DNA from: Calonectria ilicicola | Lineage: Eukaryota > Ascomycota > Sordariomycetes > Hypocreales > Nectriaceae | Assembly: GCA_020809705.1 (NCBI GenBank) | Contig: CP085833.1 | Location: forward strand, 1,736,001-1,800,000 | Direction of reading: 5' to 3' | DNA: 64,000 bases | In this document: piece by piece, positions 35,276 to 47,390 of the stretch | Layout: the number at the start of each line of letters is the position of its first letter | Numbering within the stretch: position 1 is the first letter of the stretch | Translations under genes and position numbers: made by a program | Notes under the pieces: generated by a model | Database searches by the model: none | The model's input: the letters and a program-made list of their open reading frames with translations, nothing else | Told to the model about the DNA's origin: nothing

Positions 35276-35853
35276 TGGCATTCCTGCCCTGAGGATCTTT
35301 TTTTTTTTCTTTCTTTTCAATTGAGATATATTTGAGGGGGTTATGGTTTTGGAATGGAATGATATCAGGAGCCGGCGCTGTAATATTTGGATAGACTATG
35401 GATACCCGCGAGGTGGCAGACAGACACAACTAACGATCATATGGGATCACGGGATAACGAATGGCGAATTCTGGCTAAATTTCAAGCGAGCTGGTGGAAT
35501 TTGGGGGAGAATTGAAAATTTCTTCATTTTTTTCGATTTAATTTTTTTGGAGTAAAAGTTCCCTGTGATGGTCAATTGAGTGAATGAGTCTACCCCTCGT
35601 CGTCGCTCCAGCCTCAATATGCTTTGGGGCCGTTGAAGTTGATGGATGCACATGACCTGTCACGTGGACCACAACCACCAATCAACTGCCCAGCATTGTA
35701 ATCCCGCCTGGGTCCTGAGCAACTTTCCCCGAGCCGAACACATCGACCTCAGGTTCCCGATCACGTCCCCAATTGCTCGTCGCCTCGACCGCATCCCGCC
35801 CAATTGGCCTCCCGTCGATTGTCCTCGCCTCTCCGCTCACTCTCCCCTCTGCC
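35276..35853. other. Intergenic region
   Basis: 3' flank of the unknown gene (T-rich) and promoter of the complex I gene, with a possible CACGTG at 35662. No gene. Confidence 0.5.
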
Positions 35854-36917
<1,064 letters not shown>

Positions 36918-38782
36918 ACAAATAAAGACGAAAAAATATCACGACCACCTACATCTATTTTGTTCCCTTGGGTTTATTGTATCTGGCTTGACTAGTCGTT
37001 GTAGGAATTTTTTCTCTAGCTGAAAGGGAATGGAGGAGCAACGGCATTTGATTGTGCGTTGGCTTGCCGGCCTGTGGTCGTGAGGCGGACGTCCAGTGGG
37101 CAAGTGGGCAGCACCAGGGCGGCGAGGTGCAGACTGTGTATATAATCTAGAGCTTAAAAAAAAAGCCCTTTGTCACAGCTCACGTTTCTATGTTTCGTCA
37201 TATTATGTGAGATAGGCCAAACTTGGGAATGCGTATTGTTGTTGAAGTTGCAGAATATCTACAACCGAATCTGTTTTTTTTTTTTTTTTTTTGGAAACTA
37301 CGTACCAGTAGCGTTTTCCGTACTTAACTTGCAAGTTTAAGCTGAGCTTTAGGGTGGATATAGGTCTAATTCTCCGGATTCGGTCTATAACCTTTGGACT
37401 CTAGAACGAGGAGCAACCCGAGTGTCTAAAAGCGCCTACAGAAGCTAGCACAACACAAGTCTAGGGTTGGGAGAGAGTATCGCCCAAACAGCTTCTAACG
37501 CCGGAACGCATCGATAAACTAGGTACAACCTATCGTGCTCAATATTAGTACAAATATGCCAAGTTCCGATCTCTAGTACAGCCTGAGCAAACTACCAGTT
37601 AAATCGATAGTTGCAGCACGAAAAACACCTCCTTCCCCTTGTCAATCAAATTCGAATACTACGGGATACAATTGCGCAGTATCTTCGTTGCTGATGCCGA
37701 AACCGATTGTACATTTTTCAATGACACAGATTATATAATTAGCATAGCTCGGTGTATGTTGATTAAATTTGAGCCATGTGCCACTATTTTGTCTAGCTTA
37801 GAAGCCGGTAGTGATAGTCCCTAGCAGACATGAGATTGCCAGTGTGAGATACCCTGTACACTAAATTTGAAACATCGAATTGAATACGCGACCTGTTTCG
37901 GTTTATTCTCTACCAACATTAGGATTAATGCCTTGTTCTGTTGATGGCTTCTTGTTTATTTATTTTTCTAAATTCCTAGCCATGAACGCCGCCATAGATT
38001 TCTCGCAACGCACGGAGGTATTGCTACACTGTAAAATGAATCTAAAAGGGTCCTCTTTTTTTTTTTTTAGTGAATTTGGTTTCAGCTTTTTCAGGGCTGT
38101 CCGCAAGGCGTGAAGTAGCGATCATAGGTAAGACATGAAGAATGGTTTATCTCGGCCGTATGCAACTATGCTCCAGAGCGCCACACTTTAGAACTTTGAC
38201 TCAGAAGAAGCATGCACCAGGCTTCGCTGCCTATGCAAAGATTTTATATCTAGTTTACATGCCAGGGAACCTATTGACCTTGAGCTATCAGACATTTGGA
38301 AGTGTTAAGCTGCCATGTCCCTTCCTGCTCCGGTTGTCTCAACCGAACTAAAAAAAAAAAAGAAAAAAAAAAAAGAGTCGAGACAAGTTAGAGAAACACC
38401 ACCGTTTCCGCCCCTAGGCTTAGAGAGATAAAATGGTTTTAGGCCTGTCTGATCCATCTAAGCCGCTTCAGCCCTCCAACTGGCCTAGTACCCAGGTCGC
38501 CGAATCCGCCTTCTGAATGATGTTGGCACATAGGCGTTAAAGAGGTAATAATAAATATCTCTAGTTGCTTCTGTGGTAAGGGTTATACTTACTGTTGTAG
38601 CTGGTATAAGCGGAAAGACTGCAAGAGCCTCAAACAATAGCATTCTACTTTAATTGTTCAGTTATAGGGTACTTAGGCCTTGTAGTGCATTTGCATTAAT
38701 AAAGAAAAAACAATGCCACCGTGTCTCTTAAAAAAAAAACTTCTTGACCAGAGACACATTGCACCGTGAAACAAAATGTGAT
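36918..38782. other. AT-rich gene-poor block
   Basis: No gene is supported. Composition falls sharply after about 37150, with long T or A runs (37275-37293, 38057-38069, 38351-38374). Stop codons are frequent in every frame. It looks like decayed, possibly RIP-mutated repeat DNA, but I cannot identify a parent element. Confidence 0.5.
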
Positions 38783-38796
38783 AAAAAAATCAAAAA
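38783..38796 (-). terminator. Pol III T-run terminator of tRNA-Ser
   Basis: On the minus strand, T5 then T7 lie 12-25 nt past the tRNA 3' end. Confidence 0.7.
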
Positions 38797-38807
38797 GAAA
38801 CTTGCAA

Positions 38808-38889
38808 CGACGTGGGCCTGATTTGAACAGACGCCTCCGAAGAGATATGATTTCTAGTCATACGCATTAGACCACTCTGCCACCACGCC
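38808..38889 (-). tRNA. tRNA-Ser(AGA)
   Basis: Read on the minus strand, the acceptor stem pairs GGCGTGG with CCACGTC (one G-U), discriminator G. The anticodon stem TATGA pairs with TCATA around loop CTAGAAA, anticodon AGA. A long variable arm with a TTCG loop marks a class II tRNA, and the T-arm is GTCTG-TTCAAAT-CAGGC with one G-U. All arms fold, so it is probably functional despite its AT-rich surroundings. No intron. Confidence 0.9.
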
Positions 38890-39597
38890 TTGTGTTTGCT
38901 GGCGGTTCGAGCTTCTTTTAGCGTACTATGAAGGTCCACCATAAGCGAGCTGAATTTACCAAAGACGAATTCTTGACCAGTCTTGGGCACCAATCTAATG
39001 GACAAAAAGAGACAGCCACGTTTGCAATTGCATATAAATCGCATCATCGATATCTGGCTAAACCCTCTGTAATCGTGATACCACAGCTATTTAGCCTCCT
39101 GTTTGAGTCCACTTCAGCGATCGAATTCTGCTGAGAACTCATGAATTCGGAATCCTTTTGCATGTGGAGCTGTGCGATGCTGTTGTCTACTTCTACCCCT
39201 GTAGTTTGGCCTCTTTATATATTCTGTATTATTAAACTAAAATATTTTCTACCTCTATCTATAATATTTTATAGCTTAATAAATAAACATCTCCTTTTTT
39301 AATGCTCTAACTGCTTTGAACAGTCACTGTCTCTTTTTTTACCACATAAATCACCCAGATCGGCGATCCCCAAATCATTAAATTCAAGGGAATACAATCA
39401 AACTTTTCTTATTGGCTCTATATTAATCTAAAGTGCGCACCACTCGATGTTTTGTGCAGCTCTGGCTGCTCATGGGTATCTCAGTCTGTAAGAAATGACC
39501 GGGTTGCTAATACAACGGCTCGTCATGCATCCTAACCAAAGCATATTCTTGTTCAACCTAAATCCAAGTGTATGATTGGAATCTCATGGGCCACGTC
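38890..39597. other. AT-rich intergenic region
   Basis: No gene; AT-rich at 39200-39310. Ends at the 3' side of the carboxypeptidase gene. Confidence 0.5.
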
Positions 39598-40917
39598 TCA
39601 ACATTGGACGACCGGCGCCGGAGCTTCTTCCGCTGCTCTCAACATCAACTCCATGAATCCCGCGTTGGCCTCCCTCATCCACTGATGATACTGGTACGGG
39701 CTGGGGTAGAACGGACACGGTGTATAGCTAGTCTCCTTTCCGAATTCGATTGTGAAGCTCAGCACCTTTCCTGGACCACAGCGCCGTTTATACCATCTCG
39801 ACATGGCATAGTCGGTAGCTGCTCCGGACGTCGGATACATATTGACCGACTCCTTAATGTTGTACACCAAACGTCCTGCGAGCTTCATGGCTGTCTGCAT
39901 GCGCTTGGCAGCAATAAGCTGAGATGCCAAGTCCGAGGTTTGGAAGAATTCGCGATACTGAGAGTGGATGGGGTCTATACCAACGAACCCTCGTTTTTTA
40001 TCGTATTGTTCGTTTGCAAAGTTCTGGTTGGCATCCTGAATCTGGAAATTGTCATCTCCCCAGCCATACAAAATATCTCCACCAAACGAGTGCAAGTCGG
40101 CAAACCAGGACACACTCGGAAAAGAGTCAAACACCCACGCAACATTCTTCGTCTCGGGCTCTGACATGGGTTCGGTGCCATGAAAAACCTCGCTCATGGG
40201 ATTTTTGGATCCGACAGCTTGCCAGTCAGCACCAGGAGCAAAGTGGCGCCTGTAGTCCCAAAGGAAGTCAAAGTTGCGGTTCAAATCAACTCCAACATCA
40301 AATCCGTCCGGGTCGCCCGCGGAACTCGCCATGTTACGATTCTTGCGCCAACAATAGTCCGTCTTTTGATCGTAAGCCACGCCATCGGGGTTGACCAGAG
40401 GGAGGACAACGATTCCCGCGGATAGAACCTGTTGAACTTGTTCGTATGAGTACATCTTTTGGCCATACTGAAGACCGCAGCGTGTGCGGTTCGCCTGAAG
40501 CAGATCCGCGAGAAAGTATAAGACATAATCCGGACCACCACGTTCGCGAGCGTGCACACCGCTCATGACGAAAACTCGCGGGTTGTCCCCGACACTGATA
40601 CCCTCAAGCGAAGCCTGCTCATGCGTCTTGTGTGGTGCGGTGAATAGCTGGGCTGCTGGAAATTCGTTGGCGAGGGCACGCAAGCCTGAGATGATTTCTT
40701 GCGGGTTGAGGATCGATTCCATCTTGTGGTTGCGGACTCCTAAGCCTACGGGGGCGATCTTTCCGCCGTCGAAGCGGTCACCCGTGCCGATGGGCATATC
40801 AGACCGGTTTTCGACAGCAAAACGTTTAGTGATGGTGAGGTTATGTCTCTCCGAATGCAGTAGACAGGCGGATACACATGTGGTGAGAAGGCATAGCAGC
40901 CAAGGTATGAGCTTCAT
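39598..40917 (-). CDS. Secreted zinc carboxypeptidase, family M14
   Basis: A single exon encodes 439 residues from the ATG at 40917 (MKLIPWLLCLLTTCVSA, a clear signal peptide); in-frame ATGs further upstream would bury it. The zinc ligands are His122 and Glu125 in GVHARERGG and His276 in ADLHSFGG. The catalytic Glu391 is in SFTIEFGKE, and GVDLNRNFDFLWD is the conserved block supplying substrate-binding Asn and Arg. All key residues are present. There is a linker after the signal peptide but no obvious full-length propeptide of the pancreatic type. It would remove C-terminal residues from peptides outside the cell. Specificity cannot be set with confidence. Confidence 0.94.
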   Translation of the reverse strand: MKLIPWLLCLLTTCVSACLLHSERHNLTITKRFAVENRSDMPIGTGDRFDGGKIAPVGLGVRNHKMESILNPQEIISGLRALANEFPAAQLFTAPHKTHEQASLEGISVGDNPRVFVMSGVHARERGGPDYVLYFLADLLQANRTRCGLQYGQKMYSYEQVQQVLSAGIVVLPLVNPDGVAYDQKTDYCWRKNRNMASSAGDPDGFDVGVDLNRNFDFLWDYRRHFAPGADWQAVGSKNPMSEVFHGTEPMSEPETKNVAWVFDSFPSVSWFADLHSFGGDILYGWGDDNFQIQDANQNFANEQYDKKRGFVGIDPIHSQYREFFQTSDLASQLIAAKRMQTAMKLAGRLVYNIKESVNMYPTSGAATDYAMSRWYKRRCGPGKVLSFTIEFGKETSYTPCPFYPSPYQYHQWMREANAGFMELMLRAAEEAPAPVVQC

Positions 40918-42362
40918 TTTGGATGGCAAGGCGGAAGCCAGTGGTAGTGACATGTTGACGGATGGGAGAAGAAGGTGTGTCTTTAGGTTGAGCGGGCCAC
41001 CCACTTATGTATATGCAGTGCGATAGTTGTGATTACTACACATCATACGGGCATGTTGAATCCGGTATGCAGTGATGGATCGTGTGAGCAAAGGGAAGGA
41101 TGGAATCACAATCAATTGCCGATCTTATAAATGACGGCATACCTGCACGAGCCTCGATTGGCCAGCCATCCCCCCCGAGGTGTCTCAGGATAAGACAAGA
41201 GCACATCGAAGGTGAGACCTGGTGGCCAGGCATAGCAGAACAAGGCTGCTTTAGCTGTGCGGGATTATATAAAGGGAATTTTTGTGATGGTGAAACGTGA
41301 GATATGTGGTGAAGAAGTTTTGGGGTCGGTTGGTCGTTATACACTCACATTCGACAGAGTGTGTGACGGTGTAGTAGATGGTTGGAATTGGCGACGTTGC
41401 ACAACGAGGTTGGTCATGACAGATGGATGAAGCGGATGTGACAGAAGCTATTTACGAAGGGTGCAAGTAGGGGGAGCAAGGGGAAATTTAGGTATGATGA
41501 CTATGAGAATAGATTTGACTAGATTTGACTAGATTTGGATAACATCACCATGTATCCCTTGAGCCGTGTATATCATCCGGAATGTCTCGAGTTTGCATCT
41601 ACAGGGTAAGGCAATTGAAGGAGCTGAGGAGCCGTCACGGTGCAGTGAGCCGACTTTTTACCTTGTCTGAAGAATAGTCGATACAGCGATTGGGTACAGA
41701 TTTTGATACTATCGCAACTAATCTGCAGCTCCGTGTCTGGGGAATCAACCTAGAACCAGGCTGGGAAGCGAGACAACCAGATATAGGGAGATCCATACCA
41801 CAGGGAGGCAGACAAGGTTGGAGGTGGGTGGGACCAATAAGGGCTCGGTCTTTTGTGCTGACTTTGGCGAAAAGGACCGGGGAGAGAGGCACTGCCCGAG
41901 ATCTGGAGAACAATTGAGCGATGCACGATGGAGCTAAAATTCTGTAAAAAATGCGAGAAGCAAAAGGTACACTTCTATTATCGTGTGAATGAGTTTTAGA
42001 TGGCAAACCACTCATGACAGATGCCCAATTCACCATCAACCAGCACCCCTCCCCCCGCAGCTTCGTCGCGGAGATAAAATATCCTCGGGAAAAACTGGTA
42101 GCGCCGCCACTGCGCTGCGCTGCACTGTACTGACGTACCCAGCGAGCGTCTCCAGCAAAACAGCGAAAAAAGAGCACGTCACGTGACAAAACTAGCTCCG
42201 ACTCTCCGTGACCCGAGCAGCAACGAGAAATTTATCATCACCACACCCGCCAACTAAGCACCTTTCGGCCTCAAACCACCCGCTTTCTCTTCCCCCCCTC
42301 CCCCCTCCGTCTCTCTTGAGCAGTCTCAATTCCCCGGCCTCCGCCACAGGAAACCCGCCAAA
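40918..42362. other. Divergent intergenic region (carboxypeptidase / acyl carrier protein)
   Basis: About 1.4 kb with no supported gene. A small tandem repeat of AGATTTGACT lies at 41511-41537. A 184-codon open frame on the minus strand (41635-42189) has no domain and is probably chance. The last 100 bp before the acyl carrier protein gene are pyrimidine-rich. Confidence 0.5.
41511..41537. repeat. AGATTTGACT tandem repeat, 2.7 copies
   Basis: Two perfect 10-base units and a partial third, in the divergent promoter region. Confidence 0.85.
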
Positions 42363-43194
42363 ATGTTCCGCACCGCCGTCCTCCGCTCCGCCTCGGCCGC
42401 CCGCGCCGCTCTCCGACCCGCCGCCACCCTGCGCGCTGCTCCCCGTGTCGCCGTCGCCATGCCCAAGATCCAGACCTACCAGCCCGTGAGATTCTACAGC
42501 GCTGGCGGTGCCCTTAACAAGGAGGAGGTTGAGGGCCGCATCGTGAGCTTGCTGCAGGGCTTTGACAAGGTGAGCCATAACCCGTCCTCTCTACATCTCC
42601 ATGTCCATGTCCATCTTTTCCCGGGCCACAAGCAGCAAGGATCCGAGATGAGCGTGGGATGAGTCGGAATGGCCAATTCGACCACTGCAACCTCCAAGTT
42701 GCATGCACCTTTGTTTTCAAGACAATTGATGCACTTTTTGGCTTCTTCTCGTTATCATCGCTGCTCTCGGCTCCGGCTGCCGCCAACCCGGCTATATCCT
42801 CCGCCGAATTCCATCCCGCAGTCATCAGCCCGAATGAATATAAGCTAACCAGTATCTATTTACAGGTCAACGATGTTGCCAACGTACGTTTCCCAGCTTC
42901 ATGCTCCTCACACGCAGTTATTATATGAATTGCCCTCTCTAACACACCCCAACAGATCACCGGCAAGGCCCACTTCGCCAACGACCTCGGTCTCGACAGT
43001 CTCGACACCGTCGAGGTCGTCATGGCCATTGAGGAGGAGTTCAGCATCGAGATCACCGACAAGGATGCCGATGCCATCCACTCCGGTACGTCCTCGCTGC
43101 CCCCAAGTACCCGCCGTGGGCGCACAACTAACAACCAACCCCTCCAGTCGAGCACGCCGTTGAGTACATCCTCAAGCAGCCCGATGCCAACTAA
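42363..43194 (+). CDS. ACP1: Mitochondrial acyl carrier protein (complex I-associated)
   Basis: Four exons (42363-42569, 42866-42883, 42956-43085, 43148-43194) encode 133 residues. Residues 1-45 are an Arg/Ala-rich mitochondrial presequence. The carrier domain has the phosphopantetheine site [10 protein letters not shown] with Ser90, then [14 protein letters not shown]. It carries growing chains for mitochondrial type II fatty acid synthesis (and so lipoate) and, in filamentous fungi, is a subunit of complex I. Intron 1 is long for this window (296 bp). Exon 2 is an 18-bp micro-exon (VNDVAN) needed to join GFDK to ITGKAHF. Confidence 0.95.
42866..42883 (+). other. 18-bp micro-exon of acyl carrier protein gene
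   Basis: Flanked by TTTACAG and GTACGT. It is phase 0 on both sides, so skipping would delete six residues without a frameshift. Confidence 0.85.
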
Positions 43195-44912
43195 ATTCGT
43201 CCCAAAACCCACCTCCCCGTTGTACAATTAACACCCCCGCAAATCACCCTTGCATCTTAGACATGTTGGGAGAGCAAATAAATACATATTCCTCTTTTTT
43301 TTGCCATGGCGCTTTCAAATACCAGGGGAGGGACTCGCCGGCGCCTTTGACGGCCGAATCTTGTTCTTCTTCTTCGTCTTGGGGCCCGATTAAAGAAAAT
43401 GATTGGTCCTACAAGGGAGCAAGTAAGGAGGCTTGACTGGCTGAACAAATTGTGGGAAAACGAAAAGACGGAAAATGTTTGATGTTTGCCCGTGTGCCCT
43501 GTTTTTCTTGTTTGTTTATTGACGACGGAGTTTTGTTTCCCCAAATTCCCCTCTCTCTCCCGGACGATTTTTACTTCCTTCTCGCTGTAGGGGTGGAATT
43601 TCCACACATCCTCCCCCCTAGCAGTCGGAGGAAGCTTTTTTGTAGCTGGTGGTTGAGCGGCCTCGGGGGCGCGGGGGAAAATGAAGAAAAAATAAATAAA
43701 GAATCGTCAAGTCCTTCACGTCACACATGCACACACGCGCGGGAGCACACGCTCTCTTTCTCTCCCTCTCCCCTGAGTGATTTACATTATTGTCTAATCT
43801 CTCAGCCGCTGCGGCCTACTTGTTGTACTAGTGTATAGAACCACCACTTTGCTCACATGTGCCGTGATTGATTCATTGCAGGTGACGTGCGTGATGTGAA
43901 ATGCATCAGGTAAAACATGGTAGTTGGGCATTGAACCGCTCATTTATTCTTCACCGACAGATTCGCTACGTCATTTCATCGTGTGCATTATGTATGCCAG
44001 GTAATTTGATGAGTGGGGGGATTGGCATCATTATTATTTCCTCCCATGGATCATGGTAAAATACTCAAAAGGATACTGAACCACAGCCCTTCCGTGATGC
44101 TTCGCTCCCGAATACTTCAAAAGGCTCTTCGCTCTTCCTCTGTACAAGATGTGCCCTGTCAATATGCTCTCAACTTTGATTCCATGTTCAATATCACATC
44201 GCTCCTTGTTACAAAACAAACAAAAAAGAAACTAGATAGCTGTCCTGTCTTCATTCTCCATATATCTCAAGAAATATTTGTTTTTTTTGTGAACCCAGAA
44301 ACCCCCAACACCCTGACCCTGATTCAACTCGCATGGTTCCAATACTAGACAGATGCTGATCCACTGGCCCCATCGCCTTGATCCAGTAAGCATGACCAGG
44401 CAATCCGGGCTCCCAAGTATGTATATTCACACATGGGCATTAAATTGTACCAAATCAGCCTCTATCCGCTCTGCCATGTCGAGTATATATATGGCCACCC
44501 CATTGGTAATGATCAAAAAAAGAGCACAGTTGCCAAGCAATAAACTCCTTTCCTAAAACCACGATAAAATAGCACCACAATGAAAAAAGACGAAAATGAA
44601 CTCCATGCCGTGTATCCTATATCCTTTTGAGATTCCGGGGCCAACGATTTGCAATGAAAACACTAGATTTTCTCTTTCCGTAAGGGGCCCAATGCTACAA
44701 TATAAAGAGCCGCTCGGTCGTAGATACACATTGTGTGCTCCTTGTCCATGGAAATGCAACGGTGTCGTATATAGGTTCGATTGCGACGTCGTAGCTCGTA
44801 TGATTTGATACTTTGGTCATCATCTATAATTGCCAATCAATGCATGGCTCGCTTTTAGTTTTCGTTATCCGTCGTAGAGAAACGTCCTGTTGGAGCTAGG
44901 TGGCCTGGGCCA
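43195..44912. other. Convergent intergenic region
   Basis: 3' flanks of the acyl carrier protein gene (+) and the CCCH gene (-). T-rich and CT-rich tracts; AATAAA near 43275. No gene is visible in 1.7 kb. Confidence 0.5.
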
Positions 44913-46856
44913 TCATCGTCCACTAACGGGAACTGAATCTCTGGATGCCTTGGTTCCGTTGGCAGCGCCCTTTCCGGCCACAACACCGGCATAGCTGCTC
45001 CAGGGACCCATGCCCAGACTGGCAGCGGCCCGCTTGGGAGTCTTGGAAGCTGTGGACTCGCCATCCTCTTCCATGCCTTCCATGTGGAACATCTCGTCAT
45101 CCTCATTGATGGGCGTAGTAAATCGCCCATTCATGGATGAGCTGATGCTGCCGCTCGAGACGTGGCGTTCCATGCCACGCTCCCTGCCAATGGGGCTAAT
45201 GGGGCTGATGGCGCTCACGGGGCCACGAGCAGTTGAGGGGTGAAGCAATGGGCTAGCACCGCTAGCTGGGTCATCGAGGCGGCTGCGCTGCAGCTGCTGT
45301 GACAGCATCGACATGGATTCACTGGTCGTGCGCAGCGAAGAGGGGCGGGCCAGGCTGCTGGCATTCTTGTCCATCTCTTGGGCCAGCACCGAGTTTCGGA
45401 GCGGGCTGCCAACGTGACCAAAAGGTGACACGGCATTCCGAGCAGAGCGGGCAACATCTTCCTCATCCTTTTGTCGTTGGAACATGGGACCCCACCGGCT
45501 GGGGCTGGATCCGATAGGGCTTCCGTACTTGCTTAGTCCATCCAATCCCACGTCGTTGCTGTCAGCTCGCATGGAGCCTCGACGGGCTTTTTCGGCGGGG
45601 GTCAACAGGTCCTGGAGGTTCTCAGGCACGTAGTTCTCGGGGAGGGTGTCGTCGTCTTCACCAAAGGCGAAATCGGGCTCCCAGTCCTTGTCGATGGATG
45701 CGGCGGTCTTGGGCACGCTGGATGAGAGCATTCTGGGCTTAGAAAACCGGGAAGAATGCATAGCTCGCTTTCCAAAATACTCCTCGCCGGTTGGCGGGCT
45801 GTTGGGAATGGGTGCGATGAGATGCTCCGAGGAACCAAAGGCCGAGGTGTGCAGCAGCTTGAGGGTCTCAGAGGCGCGGGCATCCTTGGGAGTGCCGAGA
45901 GACTGCGAGGGTGATTCGAGGCCAAACTTGGAGGGAACCGAGGAGGGCCACGGGGCAGCTGGGAACCGGGCGGCATTGGAGATGCCGTTCGAGTCGAATG
46001 AGGCGGGAAGAGGGGCATCTAGGACAGAAAGACCCTTTCCGTTGACCGGGGACAGGCCAAGACCAAACCGGTGTGAATCATCATCCCGAGGGGATCCGTA
46101 GGCGGATTCAGTGTATGACATATCGATGGTGGGGAGGCCATTCTCAAGGCTGGGCTGGCGGCCAAGCGAGGGCTGTCGTTCGTCGTAGGGATAGGCTGAG
46201 GTGTAGGCGGGGCCTTCGGCGCGGTAGAGTGAGGTGGTGAGGGCACTGGTGGATGGCTGGTTCTGTGACGAGTTGGAGTTGGCTCGGCCGGTGAGGATGG
46301 GCGCAGCGCCGATGGTAACGCCATTCTTGCCGTAGTTGATGCGGCGGCCATCTGGGAGGACGTGGATGTTGGCGCACTTGGGGCCGAATTTGCAGTTTCC
46401 CTGTAGCGAGAACAATTGTTAGGTTTTCATGGCATTTTTCCAATAGAGGGGTTTTAGCATTGGGCATAGCGTCGGGTAGTGGCGGGCGACGTGAGGGCGA
46501 ATTGTGATATGGCGCACGCACCTTTGCAAAGTATTTGCAAACGTTCTCGGCAGCGGCACCAAGATCATGACTGAAGGGACAGGCATTGCCAGCTTGGCAA
46601 GCACCCTGGCGAAAGAATTTGCACGGGACGTGAGAGGTGTCTGTCATGATGAGCTGGGTCAGTCTCCATGTGGGACGGGGGGATGCGACAGGCGCGATGG
46701 CTTGTCGCGGGGTGTCGTGTGCAACATACTCGGAGGGCTTCGGGGCCCGTCGAAGCGGGGAGCAGACGCGGCGGAAGCCATGGGAGTAGCCTGAGCTCCG
46801 TTGGAAGGCGATGAGACGGTGAGACTGCCGCTCCGGGCGTGACGATATTCGGGCAT
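44913..46856 (-). CDS. Tandem CCCH zinc-finger protein
   Basis: Three exons (46856-46730, 46640-46522, 46400-44913) encode 577 residues. The start MPEYRHARSG follows from the exon 1 to exon 2 join (RFDGPRSPP-NTSHVPCKF), which matches the pattern I remember in related fungi. Two CCCH fingers of C-x8-C-x5-C-x3-H and C-x5-C-x4/5-C-x3-H type are seen: CKFFRQGACQAGNACPFSH and the one split by intron 2 (CKYFAK-GNCKFGPKCANIH). After LPDGRRINYGKNG the protein is long, Ser/Pro-rich and disordered, with SP motifs that could be phosphorylated, ending in a short conserved-looking AAASLGMGPWSSYAGVVAG. CCCH fingers of this type bind RNA, so a role in mRNA regulation is likely; targets are unknown. A gene-poor 9.6-kb region lies upstream. 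Confidence 0.85.
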
Positions 46857-47361
46857 CGGAGGAGCAGGAGGCAGCGTCTTGGAGAGTGGGAGCAGCCGAG
46901 GCGAGGCGGGGTGGTGTAGGAGAAGGAATGGGGAAAAAGAAGCAGAGGCGGAGAAGTTGCAGAAACCGGGGAGGAGGCTGAGGTGAGGGTTGCGTGAAAG
47001 CGGCGGCGGAGCGGGCGGCAAAGAGGGTCCCCCTCGCTCGTTTCGCTCGCTCGGTCGTGGTGGGCGCTCGTGGCTCGAAGACGAGTGTGTGGAGGGTTTC
47101 GGCGCTGTGGAGGGTAATGGCGGGCAAATGCGGCGGTGGTGGGAGCAGAGTGGGGGGATTAGAAGGCGGGCGCCGCTGGGTCGGGATACCTAGGTTGGGT
47201 TTGGTTTGGGATCGTTTTGGGTAATATGAGTTAGTGTAGGAGCGGGTGCTGGCACTGTGAAGCAGTTAGTTAGCAGGCGACTCCCAGCAAAGCCAGCAGA
47301 GGGCACGAGCTGCCCTGCCTGCCTCGGGCGTGGCGGGGTAGGGGTTGGGGCACTGCTGCAG

Positions 47362-47390
47362 CATGGCATGGCATGGCATGGCATGGGCAG
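47362..47390. repeat. (GGCAT)n short tandem repeat
   Basis: About five units of the 5-base word GGCAT/GCATG, directly upstream of the CCCH gene. Confidence 0.85.

Noticed and set aside
41635..42189. 184-codon minus-strand frame between carboxypeptidase and acyl carrier protein
   Set aside because: No recognisable domain and no supporting splice or start context.
46144..47127. 327-codon minus-strand frame over the 5' part of the CCCH gene
   Set aside because: It runs in another frame through both introns. The spliced frame gives two CCCH fingers.
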